Shown one piece after another: positions 34,290 to 43,330 of a DNA stretch of 64,000 nt. Within the stretch, counting starts at the first letter, position 1. Every line of letters begins with the position of its first letter. The position numbers were made by a program, and so were the translations under genes. This stretch comes from Limosilactobacillus caviae (GTDB taxonomy: Bacteria > Bacillota > Bacilli > Lactobacillales > Lactobacillaceae). The DNA is taken from positions 310,001 through 374,000 of the forward strand of contig NZ_BMDS01000001.1 of NCBI RefSeq assembly GCF_014635905.1, read 5' to 3'. The notes under the pieces were generated by a model. The model had not been told where the DNA came from and ran no database searches. It saw only the letters and a program-made list of their open reading frames with translations.

Positions 34290-35054
34290 CTAACCTTCAA
34301 AGTAGGCGTATAATTTTTCGGCAGTAAGATTTTTCCGTTGGTCGGCATTAAAGTCAGCCTTAATTTCACCATCTTTGAGGACAATTAGCCGATTACCATA
34401 TGTGAGGGCATCTTCAAGATTATGGGTGATCATCAAAGCAGTTAAATGATCTTTAGTGATCCGTTCGTTAGTTGCGTGTAATAAATTTAAACTCGTATGC
34501 GGATCGAGGGCAGCAGTATGTTCATCGAGCAAAATAATATCGGGACGTTTAATTGTTGCCATTAGAAAACTTAATGCTTGTCGCTGTCCCCCCGAAAGAG
34601 CACCGGTTGCAGTGTTCATTCGCTTTTCGAGACCGTTATTCATTGTTGCAGCTAGTTTAGTAAAGCGCTCCATATTGCTTTTTAACTTACGGGGAATAAG
34701 ATGCCGCCGTTCGCCACGTTTTGTTGCTAGTAGCATATTTTCAGCGACTGTCATCCGTGCCGCCGTGCCAAGCTTGGGGTCTTGAAAAACCCGAGATAAA
34801 AAGGCGGTTCGTTGCTCTTCAGTTGTATTGGTAATATCTTGACCATTATGCAAAATCCTTCCTTCATCAGCATGCAGGTTTCCACCAATCACGTTAAAGA
34901 GAGTTGATTTACCGGCACCGTTAGTTCCAACGATGGTGATAAAGTCGCCTTCATTAATTTTTAGGTTAAGGCCTTTGAGAATGGTAGTTTCGTTAGAAGT
35001 GCCTTTGTTGACAATGGTTTTGACACCCTGTAATTCTAAAATAGGTTTACTCAT
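34290..35054 (-). CDS. ABC transporter ATP-binding protein
   Basis: A 254-residue ABC ATPase with Walker A GTNGAGKST, signature LSGGQRQAL and Walker B IILLDEHTAALD. The glutamate after Walker B is present and the Q-loop area reads RVFQDPKLG. It overlaps the permease gene by 8 nt and completes a binding-protein, permease, ATPase trio of the COG2984/4120/1101 type, often associated with tryptophan or related uptake. The substrate here is not determined. Confidence 0.93.
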   Translation of the reverse strand: MSKPILELQGVKTIVNKGTSNETTILKGLNLKINEGDFITIVGTNGAGKSTLFNVIGGNLHADEGRILHNGQDITNTTEEQRTAFLSRVFQDPKLGTAARMTVAENMLLATKRGERRHLIPRKLKSNMERFTKLAATMNNGLEKRMNTATGALSGGQRQALSFLMATIKRPDIILLDEHTAALDPHTSLNLLHATNERITKDHLTALMITHNLEDALTYGNRLIVLKDGEIKADFNADQRKNLTAEKLYAYFEG

Positions 35055-35946
35055 GAGGGCGAACTCCTTTCAAAATTGGCTTTTTAAGATGGATGCGTTC
35101 TTCAAGTTGTGGTAGCATCATGCAGATTGCAAGGACAACGGAGGAAATAAGGTTGAGGTCGTTGGCTGAGAAACCTAACTGTAGTACGGCTAGTAAAATA
35201 ATACGGTAAATGATACTACCGAGAGTAACAGCGACGAGTCGTTGGTTAAGCGTTAATTCTCCAAAGGCAACTTCACCGATAATGATGGAAGCAAGGGCAA
35301 TAACGATTGTTCCAATTCCCATGTTAATATCCGCATAACCATTATTTTGGGCAATCAATGCGCCACAGAGACCAACAATTCCGTTTGAAACCATTAAGCC
35401 GATAATTACCATTATGTCAGTGTGAATACCGAATGATTTTGCCATGGTCGGATTATCACCAGTAGCAATGAAAGCTTGTCCATAATCAGTAGCAAGGAAG
35501 AAGACGAGAATTACTGTAATAATCGCAATTGTGATCATTCCCAGAAAAACACTATCAAAGTACTGGGGAAGACTACGCATGAATGAGCCGCTAAAGAGCG
35601 TTTTTTGACCGAGCAGTGAAACGTTGGATTTACCCATAATTCGGAGGTTAACTGAATAAGCGGCTGTCATGGTCAAAATTCCGGCTAACAAACTAGGAAT
35701 TTTTCCTTTTGTATAAAGCAGGCCGGTGATTAAACCAGCTAGCATTCCTGCTCCAATTGCGATAAGGGTTGCGAGAAAGGGATTAATACCATGAGTAATT
35801 GCGGCGACCGCACTAGCAGCACCTAATGGGAAAGTCCCTTCAACAGTCATGTCAGCAAAATCAAGGATCCTAAAAGTCAGGTAAAGTCCAAGACCGAGTA
35901 AAGCCCATAACAGTCCTTGACCAATTGATGATACGATTAGATTCAT
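35047..35946 (-). CDS. ABC transporter permease
   Basis: A 299-residue permease with eight to nine hydrophobic helices, of the branched-chain-type permease superfamily used by COG4120 transporters. It overlaps the upstream binding-protein gene by 4 nt (ATGA) and the downstream ATPase by 8 nt, a tightly coupled operon. It has a single permease gene, so it presumably works as a homodimer. Confidence 0.92.
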   Translation of the reverse strand: MNLIVSSIGQGLLWALLGLGLYLTFRILDFADMTVEGTFPLGAASAVAAITHGINPFLATLIAIGAGMLAGLITGLLYTKGKIPSLLAGILTMTAAYSVNLRIMGKSNVSLLGQKTLFSGSFMRSLPQYFDSVFLGMITIAIITVILVFFLATDYGQAFIATGDNPTMAKSFGIHTDIMVIIGLMVSNGIVGLCGALIAQNNGYADINMGIGTIVIALASIIIGEVAFGELTLNQRLVAVTLGSIIYRIILLAVLQLGFSANDLNLISSVVLAICMMLPQLEERIHLKKPILKGVRPHE

Positions 35947-36938
35947 TTGTAAACCTCTCCTTTCGTTTTGGCATCTTTTTCAAATTGAGCAGGAATCTGT
36001 AAATTGAGTTTCCATGCTTGTTTAATGTTAAGAACCGGCGTCCCGTGTTTCATATACTCAATTGGCGTGTCTGCTGGTTTTGACTTCCCTTTGAGAATTG
36101 CAACCGTCATTTTAGCACCTTGAACTCCTAATGCCCGTTGGTTAACACTATAAGTTGCAACGCCACCTTGTTTAACCATTGTGTCGGTTGCAGGGAAGAC
36201 TGGTTTGTTCGCTGCATCGGCGTTTTTGACTAGTGTCTGCATTGCACCGGCGATTGTATTATCGGTTGGTACAATCACTGCATCGACTTGACTAAGCATT
36301 TGTTCAGAGACTTGGTTTAAGTCGTTGCTATTTGCGATTGAATAAGATTTTAAGCTGATATGCATTTTACGACACTCGCGTTTGATTTGGTGGTAACCAG
36401 CTACCGCGGAGGCATCGCTTGACGTGTAGATAACGCCAAGTGTTTTCATTCGTGGCATAAATTGTTTAATTAAATTAAGCTGTTCATGAATTGGTGCCTG
36501 GTCAGATACACCAGTGATATTGCCACCAGGATGCTGATTATTTTTAACTAGCCCTGCTGCTCTTGGATCAGTAACAGCCCCCAGAACGATTGGTGTTTTT
36601 GTCGTTGAATTTGCTAGTGCCTGTGCCGCTGGTGTTGTGATCCCAAAAAGGACAGTTGAGTTGTCGTTAACAAGTTTAGAAGCCATTGTTTTAAGATTGC
36701 TTTGATCACCATTTGCATTTTGGTATTCAATCTTAATGTTCTTACCGTTGTGGTAGCCTTCCTTTGCTAGTTCATCGACGTATCCTTTATAAATCTCATC
36801 TAATGCTGGATGATGCATTAAAGTTAAAACCCCGACTTTGGGAATTCGCTGTCTACTTACAAACCCATTATTTTCCTTGAAGAATGCGAAACAAAGGAAA
36901 GCAATAATAATTGCAATTAAACTGTACATTCTTTTCAT
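35943..36938 (-). CDS. ABC transporter substrate-binding protein (PF04392 type)
   Basis: A 331-residue extracellular binding protein with an N-terminal membrane anchor (about residues 4-20) and no lipobox cysteine at the usual position. The mature part begins KVGVLTLMHHPALDEIYKGY, as in COG2984 proteins. Start ATG 36938 is set by GAGGTGAAG; the frame is open into the leader RNA but that extension is not protein-like. Expression is controlled by the structured leader directly upstream. Confidence 0.9.
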   Translation of the reverse strand: MKRMYSLIAIIIAFLCFAFFKENNGFVSRQRIPKVGVLTLMHHPALDEIYKGYVDELAKEGYHNGKNIKIEYQNANGDQSNLKTMASKLVNDNSTVLFGITTPAAQALANSTTKTPIVLGAVTDPRAAGLVKNNQHPGGNITGVSDQAPIHEQLNLIKQFMPRMKTLGVIYTSSDASAVAGYHQIKRECRKMHISLKSYSIANSNDLNQVSEQMLSQVDAVIVPTDNTIAGAMQTLVKNADAANKPVFPATDTMVKQGGVATYSVNQRALGVQGAKMTVAILKGKSKPADTPIEYMKHGTPVLNIKQAWKLNLQIPAQFEKDAKTKGEVYK

Positions 36939-36963
36939 CTGAAACTTCACCTCACAAAATAAT

Positions 36964-37166
36964 AAAAAACGAGAGCCCACACTACGGACTCTCGCTTTTG
37001 AAAGGCAAAATAAAAAGTCCGCATGTGGATCCATGCGGACTGAAATGAACATCAAACTCAGCCGGCACAGATGCAATCTGTCTTTTCAGGTCGCATCCAT
37101 GACGAAACAACCTGAATCACCGGCTTTGCCAACGAGTATTAACGTTGATAGTTTGATATACGTTCA
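36964..37166 (-). promoter_or_regulatory. Unassigned structured leader RNA (candidate riboswitch) with tandem terminators
   Basis: On the minus strand a closing stem P1 (37150-37157 with 37051-37058) encloses P2 (37143-37147/37130-37134), and P3 (37120-37124/37061-37065). P3 itself encloses P4 (37108-37116/37085-37093, 9 bp) and P5 (37076-37081/37067-37072). Two intrinsic terminators follow: 37032-37041/37016-37025 with TTTTT, and 36986-36994/36970-36978 with TTTTTT. Then the binding-protein gene begins. No T-box consensus, and no TPP, SAM, lysine, cobalamin, purine or FMN core, could be recognised. The ligand is unknown. Confidence 0.7.
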
Positions 37167-37200
37167 TTATACTTACTCCCTACATAATTAATTGTTGTTA

Positions 37201-37229
37201 AGTATAGCGAATGTTTATTAAACTGTCAA
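37201..37229 (-). promoter_or_regulatory. Promoter of the ABC transporter leader transcript
   Basis: TTGACA (37224-37229), 17-bp spacer and TATACT (37201-37206) on the minus strand. It places transcription start about 35-40 nt before stem P1 of the leader RNA. Confidence 0.8.
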
Positions 37230-37309
37230 TATAATTATTAAAATCTGCTAAGAAAAAAGCAAGATAGCGGAAATGTTTCTGCTATCTTGCTTAGAATTCT
37301 ATTACGCTC

Positions 37310-38329
37310 TTAGTTCATGCTGATGTAGAAGCTAGGAGTGTAGTAGTTGATGTTACCAGTTTGAACATTTTGACCTGGTGCAGGAGCTTGGATGTAGCCA
37401 CCATTACCAGTAGCAATTGCAACGTGGTAAGGAGCGCTATCTGGGCCCCAGAAGTAAAGGTCACCGCTTTGTGCATTTTGAATATCAGAGTGGTGAGCAC
37501 CAAGGTTTGTTTGTTGGTAAGTAGTCCGGTAGTTTGAGCCAAGACCGTATGAGTATTGAACTAAACCTGAGCAGTCAAAACCACCTGGTTGGTTACCACC
37601 CCAAACGTAAGGTGTGCCGAGTTGTGCTTGGGCAGTAGCAACGGCAGAAGCAGTAGAACCATTGCCTTGACCAGCAGCTGCTTGGGTAGCAGGGGTTGCT
37701 GAAACAGCAGCGGTGCTTTGAACAGTAGTATTGCTTTGTGGAGTTGCAACAGCTTCAGTAGCAGCGTATGTAGTTTGTGTTGGCGTTGCAGTAGCGTTAG
37801 TAGCTAGAGTAGTAACGTTATTGTTTGCAACATTTGCACTGGTTTGAGCAACGTTGATAGTAGCAGAAGCAGCACTTACTTGGGCTGGTGCTTGAGATGC
37901 AACGTTAACTTGAGCAGTAGCATTGTTATCAGATGCAGCTGAAACAACAGTCATTGGTTGTGCTTGATCAGCGACATTGCTTGCGTTTGTAGCAGAAACA
38001 ACGGGGGTAGTTGAAGCAGTTGTTGTTTGTTGTACAGCAGCTTGACTAGCATTTGCGTTATCAGATGCAGTTGGTGTAGCAACAGTTGCAGCAGCAGAAG
38101 CAGTACTGATAGCAGAAGATGGGATAACTAATTGTTGACCAACGTAAATTACGTTAGGGTCAGCTAATTGGTTAGCTGATGAGATTGAATCAATAGTAGT
38201 AGCGTATTGTTGAGCAAATCCCCAAACAGTATCTCCTGATTGTACTTGAACTTGGGTGTCGGCACTTGCCGTGTTAGCAACAGCTAATGCACCAGCAGCA
38301 CCTAAAGCAGCGACAAGAACTTTTGACAT
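37310..38329 (-). CDS. Secreted LysM - NlpC/P60 cell-wall hydrolase
   Basis: A 339-residue secreted peptidoglycan hydrolase. The signal peptide ends at NTASA, and a LysM domain (about residues 27-70, VQSGDTVWGFAQQYATTIDS) binds wall glycan. A long Ala/Thr/Val-rich low-complexity linker follows, then a C-terminal NlpC/P60 endopeptidase with the catalytic Cys in GGFDCSGLVQY and His in YHVAIATGNG. The nearest ATG (38329) is 27 nt from the only AGGAG site. An ATT at 38350, 6 nt from that site, would add seven residues including two lysines, so the true start may be upstream. It is probably monocistronic and AT-rich upstream. Confidence 0.9.
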   Translation of the reverse strand: MSKVLVAALGAAGALAVANTASADTQVQVQSGDTVWGFAQQYATTIDSISSANQLADPNVIYVGQQLVIPSSAISTASAAATVATPTASDNANASQAAVQQTTTASTTPVVSATNASNVADQAQPMTVVSAASDNNATAQVNVASQAPAQVSAASATINVAQTSANVANNNVTTLATNATATPTQTTYAATEAVATPQSNTTVQSTAAVSATPATQAAAGQGNGSTASAVATAQAQLGTPYVWGGNQPGGFDCSGLVQYSYGLGSNYRTTYQQTNLGAHHSDIQNAQSGDLYFWGPDSAPYHVAIATGNGGYIQAPAPGQNVQTGNINYYTPSFYISMN

Positions 38330-38359
38330 TGTTTTTTTATTAGCGATAATAATTCACTC

Positions 38360-38655
38360 CTGAATTTGTTTGTTTTTTATTTCATATGATGCATCTTTTT
38401 GTGCACTCTTTTACTATATGATGATATTGTGAAGAAGATATGAAAAATATCTTAAGGGTGGCGGTTGTTACATAATTGTTAAATTGCTGTAATAATTTGA
38501 AGGGATTGAAGAAAGTATCTTGGACTTCATGGAGAACGTCGGAATATTTGATGGAAAGTACAATTATGTTTCATAGCAGTTAGGTTTACTTTATAAATTG
38601 GCAATAGGTAGGGTAGATAATTGATTTATGATAGCAAACCTGCTTTCATAAATAT
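38360..38655. other. Intergenic region without a supported gene
   Basis: About 300 bp of AT-rich sequence between divergent transcription units. It should hold the promoter of the LysM-NlpC gene (a TATAGT-like -10 lies on the minus strand near 38413-38418) and the start of the toxin-antitoxin transcript. I see no convincing -35, terminator or RNA structure. Confidence 0.4.
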
Positions 38656-39012
38656 ATGAAAGTAATAGAATTTGATTATTATGATTGGGATGAATTTGAG
38701 GAGTATTTAGACAGTTTGTCTGATAAGGATGCTGCTAAATTGTTAGCAGTGATTAATAATATTGAGGAGCAAGGACTAGCGATTGCTGAGCGGTAAAAAT
38801 GGACAAAAAAGTTAGAATCAAATCTTTATGAGATCCGTTCTAAACATTCTTCAAATATTCAACGTGCAATCTACTTCCATTGGGAAAACAATAAGTATGT
38901 TATTACGCAAGGGTTTACTAAGAAAACTCAAAAAACCCCAAGGCGCGAAATCAGAAAAGGATTACGTAGACGCAATATTTATGAAGGGAGCCATCAACAT
39001 GAGCAAAATTGA
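38656..39012 (+). pseudogene. RelE/HigB-type toxin gene interrupted by an in-frame stop
   Basis: ATG 38656 opens a frame encoding MKVIEFDYYDWDEF..., resembling HigB-like toxins of lactobacilli. A TAA at 38794-38796 interrupts it after residue 46 (...IAER*KWTKKLESN). The frame then continues open for 71 codons with toxin-like sequence (LYEIRSKHSS, RAIYFHWENN, TKKTQKTPRREI) to TGA 39010. A single base change, for example CAA to TAA, explains the break. The overlap with the antitoxin gene is preserved. The toxin is probably inactive here. Confidence 0.82.
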
Positions 39013-39286
39013 TGAATACATTGCAAAACGAAGCCAGAGAAGCGCTAATTTTACTAGGGAATATAAAGAAGAAAATCAGCAATTACAGGTCGCTGTTGAA
39101 GTTCATAGTCTCCGGGACAAACTTGGGATGAGTCAGCGCGAGTTTGCAAAGTTAGTAGGAAAGCCACAGTCAACAATTGCTAGAATTGAAAGTGGGAAAA
39201 TGAACGTTTCTATTAACGTTTTAAATGAAATCGCTGATGCAACTAATCAAAAATTGACAGTTCGGTTTGAACCTATAACAGCTTAA
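38999..39286 (+). CDS. HigA-type XRE antitoxin
   Basis: A 95-residue protein with a central helix-turn-helix (about residues 37-70, LRDKLGMSQREFAKLVGKPQ) typical of HigA antitoxins that neutralise RelE/HigB-type toxins and repress their own promoter. AAGGGAG precedes ATG 38999, which overlaps the end of the toxin frame by 14 nt. The antitoxin is intact while the toxin has a nonsense codon, so the module appears to be decaying. Confidence 0.88.
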   Translation: MSKIDEYIAKRSQRSANFTREYKEENQQLQVAVEVHSLRDKLGMSQREFAKLVGKPQSTIARIESGKMNVSINVLNEIADATNQKLTVRFEPITA

Positions 39287-39380
39287 AACATTTTTTAATA
39301 CTATGAGTAATAATTCTCTTTTAGATTTAATGGGGAATTATTTTATTTTAAATAAAAATAACTCCTTAATATGATGAGTG

Positions 39381-39995
39381 CTATTTAACCATATATTTCT
39401 GAAAAATAGCCATTAATCCAATCATTATGAACAATAAAGTTCCTAGGTAGTTGTTAAGATGGTCATTACGAATGATTACCATGATTGCAATTATGGTAAA
39501 TAAAATTCCTAAAACCATTTTACCGGTTAAAGAAAATTTCTGATTAAAATTGGTCCCTTTTTGTTTGTATGCTTGTTTGCTCATTCCTAAAAAGAACGGT
39601 TTTACATGCTCACCATAAAGGATAGCTACTCCGAAAATAATTACAAAAGAAAAAGTACAAAAATTAACGGTCGGAGAATTATAATCTACTAGATAATTTG
39701 TCAGCAAGAAAAACAATCCATACATTATGAAGAACAGTCCCCTAAAAATACAAAAAGCGTTATAGGCCTTTCCTTGATCCAAATACTTTTTCAAATTTTT
39801 GTCTCCCTTAAGTAAGGAGTCGATCGAGACTTTGTATATATCGCTAATTTTAACAAGCGTATCTAAGTCGGGATAACTTTTCCCCTTTTCCCAGTTGGAA
39901 ATTGTTTGCCGAGTGACATGTAATTTCTCGGCAATTTCTGCTTGAGTAAATCCTAAGTTATTACGTTGTTCCTTGATGTAGTTTCCGAATTCCAT
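39381..39995 (-). CDS. XRE-family regulator with C-terminal membrane domain
   Basis: A 204-residue protein with an N-terminal helix-turn-helix (residues 4-60, LGFTQAEIAEKLHVTRQTIS) and four predicted membrane helices in the C-terminal half. This architecture is common in lactobacilli for membrane-tethered regulators that sense envelope or drug stress. It starts at ATG 39995 after AGGAG. No obvious target gene adjoins; the divergent ABC-F gene begins 210 nt away. Confidence 0.88.
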   Translation of the reverse strand: MEFGNYIKEQRNNLGFTQAEIAEKLHVTRQTISNWEKGKSYPDLDTLVKISDIYKVSIDSLLKGDKNLKKYLDQGKAYNAFCIFRGLFFIMYGLFFLLTNYLVDYNSPTVNFCTFSFVIIFGVAILYGEHVKPFFLGMSKQAYKQKGTNFNQKFSLTGKMVLGILFTIIAIMVIIRNDHLNNYLGTLLFIMIGLMAIFQKYMVK

Positions 39996-40205
39996 TATGG
40001 TGCTCCTATGTTTTTGGATAAGTATATGAAATTTATCAAGATAAAACTAGCAAAGGTTTATTGCGTCCTTGATATATCCGCGGTTGTGGGAGGTAATTGA
40101 TGTGCCGGAATCTTTTCAATAAATTGAAGCTACACCCCAAAATATGATAGTATGGATAGCAGTTTTTAGCTCGTAATAAGTAAGAAAAAAGAGGAGAGAA
40201 TATAA

Positions 40206-41747
40206 ATGGCAGTATTAGATGTTGAAGGTCTGACGATGAGCTACGCCGATAAAAAGCTCTATGAAGATGCCAGCTTTCAACTAGAAAAGCACGAACACAT
40301 GGGAATCGTCGGACAAAATGGTGCTGGAAAGAGTACGTTAATTAAGATTCTTATTGGAAAGACCCTCCCAGTAGATGGAAGTATTAAATGGCAAAAGGGG
40401 GTCAAAATTGGTTATTTAGACCAGTATGTTGATATTCCGGCGGGGATGACCCTAATTGATTTCCTTCATACTGCTTTTACGGAACTGTACCAACTCAATG
40501 ATCAAATGAATAAGCTGTATGCCGACTATGCAGAGAAAATGGATGATGAACTCCTCGCTAAAGCTGGTCGTATTCAGGAAAAACTAGATGCGAATAACTT
40601 CTATGAAATCGAAACAGAAGTAGAACGAGTAATGAATGGTTTAGGGCTAACTGACATTGGCAAGGACCATGTTGTTTCTGAGATGAGTGGGGGACAGCGA
40701 TCAAAGATTATTCTTGCTAAGATGTTGCTTGAAAATCCGGATGTTATTTTACTTGATGAACCGACAAACTATCTTGATACTGCCCATATTGAATGGCTAA
40801 TTAGTTATCTTAATGATTTTGACGGTGCAGCAATGATCATTTCACATGATTATGATTTTCTTGAGCAAGTTACGAATACAATTTGTGATGTATCATTTGG
40901 TAAGATTACTAAGTATCGAGGAAGCTTCCAACAAGCAATGCGTCAAAAGGAAGAACGCAAGGAAGCTCAGGAACGTGAATATGAAAAGCAACAGGTCGTT
41001 ATCGAAAAGGCGCAACGTTTTATTAGTAAAAATAAGGCGGGATCAAAATCGACAATGGCTAAGTCCCGAGAAAAGATGCTTGCGCGGATGAAGAAAATTG
41101 ATCCGCCAGAAGATAATTTGAAAGCTACCTTTCATTTTCCATATGAGAATACCGGATCTGCAAATGCATTACGAGTGGAAAAATTATCTGTTGGCTATAA
41201 CCGCCCGTTGCTTGCACCAGTTACTTTCTCAATGACGATGGGTGAAAAATTGTTATTTACCGGATTTAATGGGGTCGGTAAATCAACATTAATTAAGTCA
41301 ATCTTGAAGAAAATTCCAGCGCTAGGCGGAACGGCAACATTCTCGCCATCTGCACGGATTAATTATTTTGATCAGGATCTTGAGTGGGATGACCCGACGC
41401 TTACGCCTTTGCAGACAATTCAGAATATGTTTCCAACAATGCAACCGCGGACGATCCGCACAAAATTAGCACGGGCGGGAATCAATGCTGCCAATACGAT
41501 GAAAGAGATGAATCTTTTGTCGGGGGGCGAACAAACAAAGGTCAAATTAGCGATTCTTGAACTAACGCCATGTAATTTCTTAATTATGGACGAACCGACA
41601 AATCACTTAGATGATGAAACAAAAGAGGGATTAAAGAAAGCTCTTCAAGATTTCCCGGGAAATTTAATTTTGGTTAGTCACGAACAGGGATTCTTTGAAG
41701 GATGGCTTGATAAAATCCTTAATGTTGAAAAACTTAGCTTGAAGTAA
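40206..41747 (+). CDS. ABC-F family ATPase (ribosome-associated type)
   Basis: A 513-residue soluble protein with two ABC domains and no membrane segment. Walker A GQNGAGKST and GFNGVGKST, signatures MSGGQRSKI and LSGGEQTKV, and both Walker B motifs with glutamate (LLDEPTN, IMDEPTN) are intact. The interdomain linker (about residues 235-310) is charged and helical. ABC-F proteins act on ribosomes in translation or antibiotic protection; this one resembles the YkpA/YbiT-like housekeeping group more than resistance types, but that is by impression. Confidence 0.92.
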   Translation: MAVLDVEGLTMSYADKKLYEDASFQLEKHEHMGIVGQNGAGKSTLIKILIGKTLPVDGSIKWQKGVKIGYLDQYVDIPAGMTLIDFLHTAFTELYQLNDQMNKLYADYAEKMDDELLAKAGRIQEKLDANNFYEIETEVERVMNGLGLTDIGKDHVVSEMSGGQRSKIILAKMLLENPDVILLDEPTNYLDTAHIEWLISYLNDFDGAAMIISHDYDFLEQVTNTICDVSFGKITKYRGSFQQAMRQKEERKEAQEREYEKQQVVIEKAQRFISKNKAGSKSTMAKSREKMLARMKKIDPPEDNLKATFHFPYENTGSANALRVEKLSVGYNRPLLAPVTFSMTMGEKLLFTGFNGVGKSTLIKSILKKIPALGGTATFSPSARINYFDQDLEWDDPTLTPLQTIQNMFPTMQPRTIRTKLARAGINAANTMKEMNLLSGGEQTKVKLAILELTPCNFLIMDEPTNHLDDETKEGLKKALQDFPGNLILVSHEQGFFEGWLDKILNVEKLSLK

Positions 41748-41796
41748 GTATATTTTTCATATCTATGAGACAATGAATTCAAAAGGAGGGATAACG

Positions 41797-42576
41797 ATGC
41801 CCTATACACTTTCTGAAATCATTGTCTTATTTTTTACATATTCGTTTATTGGCTGGCTGTGGGAAACGTGTTACTGCTCAATTAAGGACCACCATTTCGC
41901 TTACCGTGGTTTTTTGTTTGGTCCATATTGTCCAGTATATGGATTCGCGGTTACAACGATCTTGATTACGACCTTTCCGTTTCAAGATAATATTTTTTTA
42001 CTATTTGTAGTCGGATTCATTGTTGCTTCGATTTTTGAATACGTTGCTAGCTGGTTTTTGGAGAAAGTGTTCCATATGAAACTATGGGATTATTCACATC
42101 TGAAAGGGAATATTCAAGGACGAGTTGCTCCTCAAATATCATTTTTCTGGGGGATTGGCGTAGTACTATTAGTTAAGTTTATTCAACCAATTGTCCAGCG
42201 GGTGATTAATTGGGAAGAGGCATGGACTCACGGCATGTTAGCTTTAATTATTGTTTTAGTGATGGGGACGGATACTGTTTTGACCATTATCAGTGTAAAG
42301 AAATTCCATGTTACGACCCAGCAATGGGATGAACGAGCAGCAGCATACCGTAGAAAATTACGCGAACGTCTTGAAAGTGCTCAACCAGAAGACCGGGCTG
42401 TCCTTAAACACCGTCTTCATGATTGGCATCACCAATTTGCTCATCATTTAAATAATGAAGGTGCCAGCAAGCAATTGAGTTGGAACCATCGTCGGTTATT
42501 AAAGAGCTTCCCAAAGATGAAAATTACAGATAGCAAGTATTTTAATGAATATAAGAAAGATATTAAGAGTAAATAA
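41797..42576 (+). CDS. CmpB-type putative ABC transporter permease (membrane protein)
   Basis: A 259-residue membrane protein with four to five helices in the first 170 residues and a charged cytoplasmic tail. Motifs such as SFIGWLWETCYCSI and YRGFLFGPYCPVYG match the family annotated as ABC_trans_CmpB. Start ATG 41797 follows AAGGAGG. It lies 49 nt after the ABC-F gene and may share its transcript, but there is no sign that the two proteins form a transporter. Confidence 0.85.
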   Translation: MPYTLSEIIVLFFTYSFIGWLWETCYCSIKDHHFAYRGFLFGPYCPVYGFAVTTILITTFPFQDNIFLLFVVGFIVASIFEYVASWFLEKVFHMKLWDYSHLKGNIQGRVAPQISFFWGIGVVLLVKFIQPIVQRVINWEEAWTHGMLALIIVLVMGTDTVLTIISVKKFHVTTQQWDERAAAYRRKLRERLESAQPEDRAVLKHRLHDWHHQFAHHLNNEGASKQLSWNHRRLLKSFPKMKITDSKYFNEYKKDIKSK

Positions 42577-42651
42577 GGATAGTTTCCAATTCTCGCTTTA
42601 TCAGTAGAAACTAGTTATAATAGCGTCAGATTGGACATAAAGGAAAGATAT

Positions 42652-43248
42652 ATGATGAAAAAGGAAAGTAAAATTATTATTGCAAGTGTGCTTGCATTTC
42701 TAATTGTTTTATTTGGAATTGTAGCGGTTATCATCCATCAATCTCCACAGATTCAACGTGAAACGCACCCCACAGATATAACGGTTAATGAATTTGTTCG
42801 GCAGATTGCACCAGCCGCGCAGCAAGAACAAAAGAAATATCACATTCCGGCAAGTATTACGATTGCGCAAGCCGGCCTTGAATCTAATTGGGGTCGCAGC
42901 CGGTTAGCAAATAAATATAATAACTTATTTGGAATCAAAGCCAATAGTGATGATGAAAAAGTTCAAATGTATACTACCGAGAATATCCGCGGTAAAAATG
43001 TTCAAGTAAAGCAATACTTCACAGTTTATAATAGCTGGGCAGATTCGATTAATGCTCACACATTATTAATCGTTAATGGAACTGCTGATAACCATGCCCG
43101 CTTTCGTGGTGTACAAACTGCACGGAATTATCAACAAGCAGCCTATGAGTTACAAAAGAACGGATATGCAACTGATCCCAACTATGCAAGCAAGTTAATT
43201 TATGCGATTAAGAAGTTTAACCTTGCGCAATACGATAATATAAAGTAA
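42652..43248 (+). CDS. Exported GH73 N-acetylglucosaminidase
   Basis: A 198-residue wall hydrolase with an N-terminal membrane helix and a glucosaminidase (GH73) domain. The catalytic-glutamate segment ASITIAQAGLESNWGRS and the following KYNNLFGIKA are clear. Start ATG 42652 (or the ATG next to it) follows AAAGGAAAG. It lacks LysM or SH3 repeats, so it is probably retained at the membrane. A strong terminator follows. Confidence 0.93.
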   Translation: MMKKESKIIIASVLAFLIVLFGIVAVIIHQSPQIQRETHPTDITVNEFVRQIAPAAQQEQKKYHIPASITIAQAGLESNWGRSRLANKYNNLFGIKANSDDEKVQMYTTENIRGKNVQVKQYFTVYNSWADSINAHTLLIVNGTADNHARFRGVQTARNYQQAAYELQKNGYATDPNYASKLIYAIKKFNLAQYDNIK

Positions 43249-43256
43249 TTAAAAAA

Positions 43257-43314
43257 CAAAAAAAGTGGGAAATAACTCTTTCGATATTGAAAGAAATTAT
43301 TTCCCACTTTTTTA
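43257..43314. terminator. Bidirectional terminator
   Basis: AAAAAGTGGGAAATAA pairs with TTATTTCCCACTTTTT around an inner CTTTC/GAAAG stem, with A- and T-runs on the two flanks. It separates convergent GH73 and brnQ genes. Confidence 0.9.
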
Positions 43315-43330
43315 ACCTATAAGACACTTA

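Noticed and set aside
36939-37076. In-frame 46-residue extension of the ABC binding protein into the leader
   Set aside because: It overlaps the terminators of the structured leader and lacks a ribosome-binding site, whereas ATG 36938 has GAGGTGAAG.
40021-40205. Possible RNA element in the gap before the ABC-F gene
   Set aside because: Such genes can have attenuating leader peptides, but I found no short frame with a ribosome-binding site and no terminator-like hairpin here.
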